A stretch of 49,815 bases of DNA from an uncultured Oscillospiraceae bacterium (GCA_900546785.1 URED01000013.1:1-49815); one strand, 5' to 3'; shown: positions 36,036-43,565, counted from the first letter of the stretch. Program-made: numbers and translations. The notes: a model not told the origin generated them from the letters alone.

Positions 36036-36086
36036 GTTGGGTTTGCTTTTGTCATGACAAAATTAAAACCGAAAGGAACAAAGACA

Positions 36087-36416
36087 ATGATTAGTGAAGA
36101 GACAAGAGCATATTATGACCTGAAAAAACGTAACGATGTAAGGGAGAGTGCTAAAAGGATTCGCAGACAGTTCCTGCGATATAAAGATGCCGAAATCATC
36201 TATAGTTTGCAACACAAAAAAATATTAGAACTTGCCAGTGCAGCCGGAGCCATTTACCGTACCATTGATCATCAGAACAGCATAGTAACGGTTCCAGATA
36301 ACTGTTACTATGTCTTAGGAGACAATGCGGAAAATTCCCACGACTCCCGGTACTGGGCGGATCCGTATGTATCTCATGAAGATGTCATCGCGAAGCTGCT
36401 GATGCCGATAAAATGA
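36087..36416 (+). pseudogene. chimera: DUF6462-like N-terminus joined to a signal peptidase I tail
   Basis: Residues 1-67 or so (RRQFLRYKDAEIIYSLQHKK..AGAIYRTI) resemble DUF6462, an excisionase-like small protein of integrative elements. From about residue 68 the protein switches to VTVPDNCYYVLGDN..NSHDSRYWADPYV, which is box E and the C-terminus of a signal peptidase I, lacking its catalytic serine and lysine. It is not copied from the lepB at 16742, whose sequence differs. The best reading is a deletion that fused two genes of a conjugative element. It is 109 residues, intact in frame, with GAAAGGAA before ATG 36087; ATG 36054 is a longer option. It overlaps the next gene as ATGA. Confidence 0.65.
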
Positions 36417-37312
36417 AGAAGGATATCACAAACCAGAAGTTCGGGCGACTTACTGCCAAGGAGGTTGTTCGGACAGTACCGGGAAAAGGCAGCATCTGGA
36501 GATGTGAATGCGAATGCGGCGGGGAAAAAGAAGTCCCTGCCGCTTATTTATTGAATGGGCACACGAGAAGCTGCGGCTGTATAAATGCCGAGCGACAGGC
36601 GCGCCTAGACATCACAGGACAGCGCTGGGGGCGTCTTGTGGCCGTTGGATATACCACAATAGAACAAACCGGAAAAAAGCAAGCTGTGTGGCTTTGGCAG
36701 TGTGACTGCGGAAATACCAAAGAGATTCCTGCTACGCAGGTTAAGCACGGTGGCACGCGAAGCTGTGGTTGCAAGGCTATGGAGCATATCACCGATCTGC
36801 GAAAGCAAGACATTACAGGAGAGCGATTTGGCAGACTGACAGCGGTCCGTCCCACTGAGCAACGGGACAACAATGGCAGCGTTATTTGGGAACTGCGATG
36901 TGATTGCGGGAATTTGACTTATAAGACAGTAAATGCCCTGAAATCAGGGCGTGTACTCAGCTGCGGCTGTAAATACCGTGAGACCAGGAGCGAAACAGTG
37001 AAGCACCGTCGAGATATGGTTGAGGGAACCAATGTCAGCAACATTGTTGTTTCCAAGCACCTTCGTTCAAATAACACTTCCGGACACACCGGTGTTGGCT
37101 TGGATAGGAGAACCGGGAAATGGTATGCATATATCAATTTCCAAAAGAAGCATTATAATCTGGGTTTGCATAAGGACAAGAGTGCTGCCATACGTGCTCG
37201 CCGTGCAGCTGAAGCAAGGCTTCACGATCCTGTCATACTGGAATACTGGGACAGTCTGACAGAAAAACGAAAGAAAGAATTTCAGGATTATCTGCGTAGC
37301 ACTAATAAGTAA
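36413..37312 (+). CDS. triple zinc-ribbon AP2-domain DNA-binding protein
   Basis: A 299-residue protein with three copies of a module of about 55 residues at about 4-56, 66-120 and 133-186. Each runs DIT..FGRL..-W.C.CxCG-(about 17 residues)-SCGC and is likely to be a zinc-binding finger. A C-terminal AP2-type domain follows at about 219-265 (NTSGHTGVGLDRRTGKWYAYINF..GLHKDKSAAIRARR). AP2 plus such ribbons is known from phage and mobile-element homing-endonuclease relatives, but no HNH nuclease motif is seen here. A sequence-specific DNA-binding role is inferred. It is coupled to the chimeric gene by an ATGA overlap and ended by a terminator at 37324. Confidence 0.8.
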   Translation: MKKDITNQKFGRLTAKEVVRTVPGKGSIWRCECECGGEKEVPAAYLLNGHTRSCGCINAERQARLDITGQRWGRLVAVGYTTIEQTGKKQAVWLWQCDCGNTKEIPATQVKHGGTRSCGCKAMEHITDLRKQDITGERFGRLTAVRPTEQRDNNGSVIWELRCDCGNLTYKTVNALKSGRVLSCGCKYRETRSETVKHRRDMVEGTNVSNIVVSKHLRSNNTSGHTGVGLDRRTGKWYAYINFQKKHYNLGLHKDKSAAIRARRAAEARLHDPVILEYWDSLTEKRKKEFQDYLRSTNK

Positions 37313-37323
37313 TGCGTATAATG

Positions 37324-37370
37324 AAAGGTCGTCTGAGCTTAACTGCCCAGGCGACCTCTTTTTTTATTTG
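37324..37370. terminator. terminator between convergent AP2 and XRE genes
   Basis: Stem AGGTCG.CTG.GC / GC.CAG.CGACCT followed by seven T. The T-run reaches into the last codons of the minus-strand XRE gene. Confidence 0.8.
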
Positions 37371-37648
37371 TTCTTTTTAGAATTTGTTAGAATCTTATCA
37401 GGGAATACCGATGCATTGATCAAATCTGCGGGATCTATGTCCAAGGCGTCTGCAATATTGTAAAAGACCTCAAGGGAGAACGGGCGAACAATACCCGGAG
37501 CTTCGATAGCGCTGATATGTGAACGGCTCACATTGGATAACTCTGCAAGCTTCTCTTGAGACATACCACGCATCTTACGAAGCGCAGCTATTGCAATGCC
37601 GAGCTGGATGAATCTATCTCTATTCTTAAATTCAACCTCTTTACTCAT
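37364..37648 (-). CDS. XRE-family transcriptional regulator
   Basis: A 94-residue helix-turn-helix protein of the Cro/C1 type (LRKMRGMSQEKLAELSNVSRSHISAIEAPG..LEVFYNIADALDID). Such proteins repress genes of phages and integrative elements. On the minus strand GGTAGGTGA precedes the ATG at 37648. It faces away from a promoter at 37721 that drives the structured leader and SLOG gene, which may be its target. Confidence 0.9.
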   Translation of the reverse strand: MSKEVEFKNRDRFIQLGIAIAALRKMRGMSQEKLAELSNVSRSHISAIEAPGIVRPFSLEVFYNIADALDIDPADLINASVFPDKILTNSKKNK

Positions 37649-37720
37649 TTACAGTCACCTACCTTTTTTCTATTATTATACTTTTTTTACTCTTTTAACG
37701 CTGTATTTGATATAAAGCAC

Positions 37721-37749
37721 TTGACTAATATTTAGAGCAAAAATATAAT
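37721..37749 (+). promoter_or_regulatory. promoter of the SLOG-gene leader
   Basis: TTGACT (37721-37726), 17 bases, TATAAT (37744-37749). It would start transcription near 37757, giving an untranslated leader of about 230 bases. Confidence 0.75.
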
Positions 37750-37756
37750 TAAATGA

Positions 37757-37989
37757 TACAGTTGCTAAAATAGGTGAGCAAATGTAACTGAGGGAAGAGT
37801 CTTGCCAACCGCTATACACACATGCTTAATTTATGGGATGCCTATCCTAAGTAGAACACAGCCGAACAGGAATCATCCCGATGGTTTCTCTAAGAGAAAC
37901 CATAAAGAGATAGCGAGTTGTAAGATAGCCCATCGGACTGTGTCAGTTCGATGGGCATTTTAGTTTGAAACTTGTTAGGAGTGGATGAT
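37757..37989 (+). ncRNA. structured leader with possible terminator/antiterminator switch
   Basis: It contains a near-perfect palindrome ATGGTTTCTCT-A-AGAGAAACCAT (37881-37903) and a terminator-like stem GCCCATCGGACTG/CAGTTCGATGGGC (37928-37956) followed by ATTTTAGTTT. ACACAGCCGA (37856-37865) can pair instead with TCGGACTGTGT (37933-37943), which would disrupt that stem. The layout suggests attenuation of the SLOG gene. No known RNA family is recognised. Confidence 0.5.
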
Positions 37990-38460
37990 GTGAAAGAAAA
38001 AACATGCTGCTTTACCGGGCATAGGGAAATTCCTTCAGGACAACGTCGAAGAATCTTCGCAAAGACCGAAGAAGCAATCGAGGGACTTATAAAAAAAGGC
38101 TATCTATATTTTGGAGCTGGAGGTGCATTGGGCTTTGATACAATCGCTGCCTTTGCGGTTCTCAAATTGAAGGAACGTTATCCTGATATTCGTCTGATCC
38201 TCGTGCTTCCTTGCTTCTCTCAAACGAGAGGATGGTCGCAGGAAGATATAGAGATATACGATGACATCAAACAGAAGGCCGATAAAGTTGTATATACTTC
38301 TCAGGAGTACACGAGGGGCTGTATGCATAAACGCAATCGCCATCTGGTTGATAACAGTTCTGCTTGTATTTCTTATCTCACAGAAAACAAGGGCGGAACT
38401 TTTTATACAGTGAACTACGCTAAGAGCAAAGGTGTCGAGGTAATAAACATTGCAGAGTAA
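37990..38460 (+). CDS. SLOG-family protein (DUF1273/YpsA-like)
   Basis: A 156-residue protein of the SLOG superfamily (YpsA/DUF1273). It has N-terminal CCFTGHREIP, the glycine-rich nucleotide loop YFGAGGALGFDTIAAFAVL, LPCFSQTRGWSQEDIEIYDDI and RNRHLVDNSSACISYL. Members bind nucleotides or NAD-like ligands and are common cargo of clostridial integrative elements; their cellular role is unsettled. GTG 37990 follows TTAGGAG by nine bases. TTG 37972 and GTG 37981 are in frame but overlap that site. Confidence 0.85.
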   Translation: MKEKTCCFTGHREIPSGQRRRIFAKTEEAIEGLIKKGYLYFGAGGALGFDTIAAFAVLKLKERYPDIRLILVLPCFSQTRGWSQEDIEIYDDIKQKADKVVYTSQEYTRGCMHKRNRHLVDNSSACISYLTENKGGTFYTVNYAKSKGVEVINIAE

Positions 38461-38540
38461 ACAGAAAATAATCGTACTCCTTTCCCCTGTATTTTAGCTT
38501 CTTCACCTCGTTGGAAATAAAAAGCGGTAAATGTCTATGG

Positions 38541-38580
38541 CTGTAAAAGGAGCCTGTAAAAGGAGCGGCTGCTTTCTTTT
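38541..38580 (+). terminator. tandem 13-bp repeat and terminator-like hairpin after the SLOG gene
   Basis: CTGTAAAAGGAGC is repeated head to tail at 38541-38553 and 38554-38566. The second copy forms AAAAGGAGC/GCTTTCTTTT with the bases that follow, ending in T. It probably terminates the SLOG transcript. Confidence 0.5.
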
Positions 38581-38622
38581 GGCTTAACATTCGTAAAAAT
38601 ATGTGACATCTCATAAAATCCA

Positions 38623-38651
38623 TTGACTTTTCACGATTTTTGTGCTATACT
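38623..38651 (+). promoter_or_regulatory. promoter of the HTH-LuxR regulator pair
   Basis: TTGACT (38623-38628), 17 bases, TATACT (38646-38651), about 30 bases before the first start. Confidence 0.8.
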
Positions 38652-38683
38652 GTCTTCCATAAACAAGGCGGGAGATGAAGCGT

Positions 38684-38896
38684 ATGGCTGTCCAGTACAA
38701 CCGGCTGTGGAAATTGCTGATTGATAAAAAGATGAAAAAATCCGCCCTGACAGAGTTGGCAGATGTGTCCTCCTCTACGATAGCAAAGCTGAACCGGGAC
38801 GAATATGTGAGCCTGGAGGTTTTGGAGCGGATCTGCCGGGCGCTCCGCTGTGACATCGGGGATGTAGTGGAGCTGACGGAAGAATCGGAGAAATAA
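38684..38896 (+). CDS. small HTH_26-type (Cro/C1) regulator
   Basis: A 70-residue protein: NRLWKLLIDKKMKKSALTEL..VSSSTIAKLNRDEYVSLEVLERICRALRCDIGDVVEL. This is the compact XRE subtype that covers little more than the DNA-binding domain. GGCGGGAG sits nine bases before ATG 38684; ATG 38675 touches the site and is less likely. It lies 39 bases before the membrane LuxR gene and shares its promoter, so it probably belongs to the same regulatory unit. Confidence 0.9.
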   Translation: MAVQYNRLWKLLIDKKMKKSALTELADVSSSTIAKLNRDEYVSLEVLERICRALRCDIGDVVELTEESEK

Positions 38897-38935
38897 CGGG
38901 ACGCCTGCAGCGGCTTCTGTGGAAAGGGTGGTACG

Positions 38936-40348
38936 ATGAAAGGGGAACTGAGAAAGCCGGCGTCTGTCAACGCCATTCTGCTGATCGGTATTTTTACTTT
39001 TGTCTTTTTAGGGGCGGAATATCTGTTTGTCAATATGATTTCTCTGTCGGTGACGGAAGGGAGAACTGTCATTGCCCAGAACTATGCGCTGGGCGCCAGC
39101 GCCGTCGGCTTTTTCTTGTATCCGGCCATGGAACGCTGGGGCGGGAGGCGCTATAAAAGCGCGCTGACCTTTATCCTGGCGCTGGGTGCGATTATCTGTA
39201 CCTTCATTGTCCAGCAGCATATCTCCTATGCGGCGACCATGACGGCAGGGATGGTGCTCTTCCTGCTGCTGGGCGTTTTCGGCAGCGCCGTCCACTATCT
39301 GGCTGCCGTCACCATAGACGGCGACAATGCATTGGCACGGCTGGCGGGGATCGCCTACGCCCTGGGAATTCTGCTCCAGTATGCAAACAACAACCTTGTC
39401 AACCTGGAGGTTGCGGAGGCGGCGTTTCTTTCGGTATTCCTGGCGGCTTTGAGCCTGCTGGTCATCCGAACGAGACAGGCCGCCCAAAGCCGCATCGAAA
39501 TGACGGAGACTGCGGGCGCCTCTTCGGAACCTGCGGAAGACATTTCCCTCACCCGGAAAAAACGGACGGCGGGCATTATGCTGGCGCTGCTGGTAGTGCT
39601 GATGGCCTGCGTGTTCAGCACACTGGACAATGCCGTGACTCTCCGTCATGCGAGCGGGACGGATATCGGGCAGTGGCCCCGCCTGCTGCTGGCATTCAGC
39701 GGCCTCGCCGCAGGCTTTGTCTTCGATATCCGCAAGCGGAAGTATATGGGGCTTATTATGTACTGCGTGATGATGATGTCGGTTCTGTCCATTGTGGTAC
39801 TGAACCTGGGCGCTCCGTTCCTGATCGGACTGGTGGTCTTTTACCTGTCCTCGGGCTTTTTCGTTGTCTTCTTTACAGCGAGCTTTATGGAGCTTTCCCG
39901 GCATATGCGCCTGCCGTCGCTGTGGGCGGGCATGGGCCGCGCCATGAATAACGTGAGCGCCGCCCTGATCACCAACGGATCGGTGGCGCTGCTGGCCACT
40001 GGCAACAGCCTGGCCGCCATTGTCATCGCCCTGGTGCTGTTCGTGGCGGTCAGCGTTGCTATGGCCGTGTATACCGCCCGCATGAACGCCGTCATGGAGC
40101 CCAAGGAGCCGCCTGCTTCCCAAAAGTCGGACGAAGAGCGCAGGGAGGCGTTCATCGCAAAATACGGGCTGACCGAACGGGAATGGGATGTATTTTCCCA
40201 GATGATTTCTTCGGACAGCAGCGCCCAGGAGATCGCCGACTGCCTGTTCCTGTCCAAGCGGACGGTGGAACGGCATATCTCCGCCCTGTACGAAAAGACG
40301 GGCGCAAAATCCCGCATCACTATGTACCAGCTTTACCGTAACGATTAA
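38936..40348 (+). CDS. membrane-bound LuxR-family transcriptional regulator
   Basis: A 470-residue protein with about 12 hydrophobic helices over residues 1-385, MFS-like in layout, followed by a cytoplasmic linker and a C-terminal LuxR/GerE helix-turn-helix (about 405-468; LTEREWDVFSQMISSDSSAQEIADCLFLSKRTVERHISALYEKTGAKSR). Regulators built this way are plentiful in Eggerthellaceae. Here one could sense a small molecule in the membrane and act on nearby DNA. Codon use is CTG/GCC-rich, unlike the core genes. The tandem palindromes at 40594-40641, just downstream and ahead of the surface-protein cluster, are candidate targets. Confidence 0.88.
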   Translation: MKGELRKPASVNAILLIGIFTFVFLGAEYLFVNMISLSVTEGRTVIAQNYALGASAVGFFLYPAMERWGGRRYKSALTFILALGAIICTFIVQQHISYAATMTAGMVLFLLLGVFGSAVHYLAAVTIDGDNALARLAGIAYALGILLQYANNNLVNLEVAEAAFLSVFLAALSLLVIRTRQAAQSRIEMTETAGASSEPAEDISLTRKKRTAGIMLALLVVLMACVFSTLDNAVTLRHASGTDIGQWPRLLLAFSGLAAGFVFDIRKRKYMGLIMYCVMMMSVLSIVVLNLGAPFLIGLVVFYLSSGFFVVFFTASFMELSRHMRLPSLWAGMGRAMNNVSAALITNGSVALLATGNSLAAIVIALVLFVAVSVAMAVYTARMNAVMEPKEPPASQKSDEERREAFIAKYGLTEREWDVFSQMISSDSSAQEIADCLFLSKRTVERHISALYEKTGAKSRITMYQLYRND

Positions 40349-40363
40349 CATACAGGATAAAAG

Positions 40364-40402
40364 AACACCCTGCTTTCTCTCAGGAGAGGCAGGGTGTTTT
40401 TG
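40364..40402 (+). terminator. terminator of the LuxR gene
   Basis: Stem ACACCCTGC/GCAGGGTGT with an inner CTCTC/GAGAG pair and a run of T. Confidence 0.88.
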
Positions 40403-40539
40403 TGTGCGGTAACGAATTGTCCTGATAAAAAACATCGTTTTCCCCACTTGAAAAATGAAATTTACGCCATTCGGCATCCGGGAAAGGAAAAATCAGGAAC
40501 GAAAAGTACACCTCAACCCCTATTTGGAACGATTAGAAG

Positions 40540-40641
40540 TTGTGCATATATAAAGCCTCAAAATAGTTGCTTTGATTTATATAATATGCACAAATGGCGG
40601 TTGACCGCCATCGTTTTTTGAAAAATGGCGGTTCACCGCCA
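40540..40641 (+). promoter_or_regulatory. palindromic control region of the surface-protein cluster
   Basis: Three elements lie in a row. A 54-bp imperfect palindrome has outer arms TTGTGCATAT (40540) and ATATGCACAA (40584-40593), containing TATAAT at 40580. Next come ATGGCGGTTGACCGCCAT (40594-40611) and TGGCGGTTCACCGCCA (40626-40641), whose centres are 31 bp apart, about three helical turns. The last two are also followed by T-runs, so they could be twin operators or twin terminators. The 419-bp gap 40349-40767 holds no gene that I can support. Confidence 0.6.
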
Positions 40642-40767
40642 CCTGTTTTGATACGATTGGCGGGATTTACGCATAGACAATCCGGCCTCTTTTCACCTAA
40701 AATGAGGGCGTAAGAATCCACTTCCCGGCGTCTGCCGCGGTTCCCCAAAAATTCAGCAGGAGAAGAA

Positions 40768-41768
40768 ATGATGGAATACGTTCAAAGAGAACTTCCCTAT
40801 GTGCGCTCCTTTGTCCTGCGCTCGGTGTACGGCGTGCTGTGGCAGGAAGGGATTACTTTTGGGGAGGAAGAGCCGGGAAGGGTTATTGCCGAATGGAGAG
40901 AGGACGGAACAGACGTCTCCCTTTCCATAACGGCGGAGGAAAAAGCGTTTGGAACCGAACTGACGGTTTCGCTGCGACGCGACCCTGCCGGGGGGGACAG
41001 AACTGCCGGGAGGTGGGAACCCTGCCCCTTGCGGAACAGCCCGTCTACCTCCAGGCCAACGATTTCAACGGCGCCGACCTGGAGGTGGTCTACCGGGGCG
41101 GCAAACGGTATTCGGTCAAGTCTGCCAGCAACAACGGCCCGTACACTGCGACGGAGAGCAAGTATCTCCATCCTGTCCTGACGCACGCCTGGCGCTACAA
41201 CGCAGACGGAAAAACGCTGACCGAGGACGTCGGGCTGCGGGACAGAGCCCAGCGGATTGTGCACGTCGGAGGCAGCTATCTGCTGATCGCAGACGGGAAG
41301 CTGGAGGCGGCGGCAGAACGGAAAATCCCATCTGACGGGTACTATTTTGACGACGGTGAGGACGGCTATATTGTTTACGAGGTGGCGGACGAGGCCGTGG
41401 GGGACGGAGAAAAAGCGGTTGCCATCTTAAATGGGAACATCCTGGCGACCGATCAGGCGTTTTACCAGATCATGTACGACGATATCTCCGAGAATGATCT
41501 GAGCTATGAGGAAAAGACCACCAACGCCGACGGCACCCCCGCCGCCTATCTCCCAAAATTCGGCGGCGGCAACCGCTACCGGCTTGTAAAGCTGGAGCTG
41601 CTGAGCCGGTATTACAGCGACGTGCTCACCATCGCCCATGATTATATCATCACGGCGGACTACAAGCTTCTCCCCGCCACGGAGGCGATAGGCGAGGACT
41701 ATGAATCGGGCTACATCGCATACCCGCCGGATGTGATGGAGAAGCTCCTCGCTCTGGATGGCTATTGA
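40768..41768 (+). pseudogene. paralogue A of unknown family, frameshifted at a G7 run
   Basis: No family recognised. The first 75 residues (EYVQRELPYVRSFVLRSVYGVL..GTELTVSLR) are paralogous to the protein at 42991 (KRLLPYVRRYVQMAVYDVL..GTGLTVSMR). The frame is then lost at seven G (40990-40996). A -1 shift, or one more G, continues into an open frame of about 255 residues to 41768 (PVYLQANDFNGADLEVVYRGG..GYIAYPPDVMEKLLALDGY). There is no separate ribosome site for the second part. It is a broken gene, a slippage-controlled gene or a sequencing error. AGGAG lies five to eight bases before ATG 40768/40771. It is the first gene of the cluster. Confidence 0.65.
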
Positions 41769-41801
41769 AATTAATAAAAATCGATCAGGAGGCATTCTGC
41801 T

Positions 41802-42938
41802 ATGAAAAAGAAAAGCGTATTATCCCTGCTGCTGGCGGCGGCGCTGGCGCTCTCCCTCGCCGGTTGCGCCGGGCAGGGGCAGCCGGGCGGAAAGGAGCCT
41901 GTCGTCAACAGCGACGGGACCATCACGAAAGAAGAAAACGACGTAAAAATCACTGAGACAGCGGCCAGGTCCATCGAAACCGAGCTGTATGAAACGGCGG
42001 ATTTCAGCCTGCAGATCCCCAAGGGCTGGACAGTCACCAGCGGCGGTACGGCCATGTACCATTCCATCCGGGTGCAGGATCCCAGCCAGCCCCTCAACCA
42101 GATGTTTGTCCTGCTGAAGGCGGAGGGCCTGCTGCACAGCCAGGAGGGAAAGGACGCCTATGCGTATAACGTCACCATGGGGAACACATGGGCGCAGATG
42201 CTTTCCCAGGCGCCGGTGCTGACAACCCCCTCCACCGAAAACTTTTTCAAGCTGTTTTCGGAATACGCGGCGTTTGTAGAGCAGTGGGAGCCGAGCTATG
42301 CCGGCTATACCTTCCCCCGGTTTGACGGCTTTGCCGTGACCGACCGCTTTGCCTCGGCCAGCCTCCTGTCCTCGTATGCTCTGGGAGAAGAGACGCTGCG
42401 GGCGTCCTTTACCGAAAACGGCAAGGAAGGCGAGGGGATGTTCGCCGCGTCGGTGGTGGACTTCGGAAGCGTTGATATTGCCGCAGGACTGCCGGTAGGA
42501 TATATCATCCCCCGGGCGGACGGCGGCTACTACATGGCATACAACGTCATGGCGGTCACCGCCGCGAAGGATACCTTCATCGAATGGGAGAGCGTCCTCA
42601 CCAAATGCCTTGGAACGCTCGCCTATTCTGAGAGTTTCGTAAAAGCCACTGAGCAGGCCGGTGAAGAAAAGGTGGCGATGTCAAAGGAAATCAGCCGCAT
42701 CACCAACGAGAGGCTGGAAATCATCATGGCGGCCTGGGAGGACCGGAACGTCGAGCAGGACATCACCAGCCAGATGCAGAGCGACGAAACCGGCGGCTAC
42801 GAGCGCGTGTACGACACGCAGACCGGCGAAATCTACCGGGCGGAGGCCGGATGGTATGAAAGCACCGGCAGTGACCGCTACAAGCCGGTGACTGAAAACA
42901 AAATGTATGCAGAGCCCATCAGCGGTTACATCGAATAG
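41802..42938 (+). CDS. secreted lipoprotein of unknown function
   Basis: A 378-residue lipoprotein. Its signal peptide ends in lipobox LAGC with the lipidated cysteine at residue 22. A short Gly/Pro linker and a soluble domain follow, with FSLQIPKGWTVTSGG typical of small extracytoplasmic domains in Clostridia. The C-terminus (DTQTGEIYRAEAGWYEST..YKPVT) is Tyr/Asp-rich and resembles the ends of DUF-type surface lipoproteins. No enzyme motif is seen. AGGAGG precedes ATG 41802. It lies 33 bases after the frameshifted gene and 52 before its paralogue, so it probably belongs to the same operon. Confidence 0.85.
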   Translation: MKKKSVLSLLLAAALALSLAGCAGQGQPGGKEPVVNSDGTITKEENDVKITETAARSIETELYETADFSLQIPKGWTVTSGGTAMYHSIRVQDPSQPLNQMFVLLKAEGLLHSQEGKDAYAYNVTMGNTWAQMLSQAPVLTTPSTENFFKLFSEYAAFVEQWEPSYAGYTFPRFDGFAVTDRFASASLLSSYALGEETLRASFTENGKEGEGMFAASVVDFGSVDIAAGLPVGYIIPRADGGYYMAYNVMAVTAAKDTFIEWESVLTKCLGTLAYSESFVKATEQAGEEKVAMSKEISRITNERLEIIMAAWEDRNVEQDITSQMQSDETGGYERVYDTQTGEIYRAEAGWYESTGSDRYKPVTENKMYAEPISGYIE

Positions 42939-42990
42939 GGAAGCGGCGGAAAACCGCAAACAAGGAATACATGACAAGGAGGGAAACGGA

Positions 42991-43335
42991 ATGCGTCAGG
43001 TGAAAAGACTCCTTCCCTATGTCCGGCGGTATGTGCAGATGGCCGTTTACGACGTGCTGGACGCGGAGGGGGCGGAATACCGGAAAGAGGAAATCGGCGC
43101 GGTGGTCGCCCGGCTTTCGGTTTACGGGAACGTCAGCACCTTCAGCCTTTCGACAGAGATACAGGATGTGGGGACCGGACTGACGGTTTCCATGCGTGAA
43201 CCCTGTCCCGGCCTGTCGGCCCAGGGAGAGGAACGGGCGGTGACCGCCGTAGCCGATAAGGTTGCCCAGTACCTTGAGAACGAGCTGATGATCAACCGCC
43301 GCTGTTTCGTGCCGGACCGGCATTATGCCGTATAG
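42991..43335 (+). CDS. paralogue B of unknown family, ends at TAG
   Basis: A 114-residue product (MRQVKRLLPYVRRYV..ELMINRRCFVPDRHYAV) paralogous to the N-terminus of the gene at 40768. Shared positions include LPYVR, a VY.VL stretch and GT.LTVS.R. It has no signal peptide or membrane span. AAGGAGGG precedes ATG 42991. The stop is a TAG that is followed, without any frame change, by 64 more sense codons encoding a coiled stretch and a zinc ribbon, so the natural protein may once have been, or may still be, about 179 residues. Confidence 0.75.
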   Translation: MRQVKRLLPYVRRYVQMAVYDVLDAEGAEYRKEEIGAVVARLSVYGNVSTFSLSTEIQDVGTGLTVSMREPCPGLSAQGEERAVTAVADKVAQYLENELMINRRCFVPDRHYAV

Positions 43336-43530
43336 GGAACAGCGGCGCAGGCACAGGCGGAAATCGGCCGGATCCGTGCGGAAGCGGAAGCGGCCAAGGC
43401 TGCGCAGACTGCTGCACAAACTCCGGCCGCGCCTGACGGTACGGTATGCCCCTCGTGCGGCGCGTCCGCTGCCCCGGGCGTGAAATTCTGTCCGGAATGC
43501 GGGGCGCCGCTCTCCCGGCAGAGCGAATAA
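43336..43530 (+). other. in-frame zinc-ribbon extension after the TAG of paralogue B
   Basis: It directly continues the frame of 42991-43335: an Ala/Glu-rich coil (QAQAEIGRIRAEAEAAKAA), a Pro/Ala linker and a double CxxC ribbon (CPSCG and CPECG), ending at TAA 43528-43530. There is no start codon or ribosome site of its own. The same ribbon type ends the next gene. Either readthrough of TAG or a recent nonsense mutation explains it. Confidence 0.7.
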
Positions 43531-43565
43531 ACAGACAATGAATCTGAATATCTGGAGGGATATCT

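Noticed and set aside
34763..36055. 430-codon minus-strand open frame
   Set aside because: Antisense to lysS, an unmistakable gene, and crossing its terminator.
39008..40477. 489-codon minus-strand open frame
   Set aside because: Antisense to the membrane LuxR gene; rich in Gln/His/Arg as expected from reverse reading of hydrophobic codons.
40394..40621. 75-codon plus-strand open frame in the regulatory gap
   Set aside because: No ribosome site and no recognisable domain. It overlaps the LuxR terminator and the palindromic control region.
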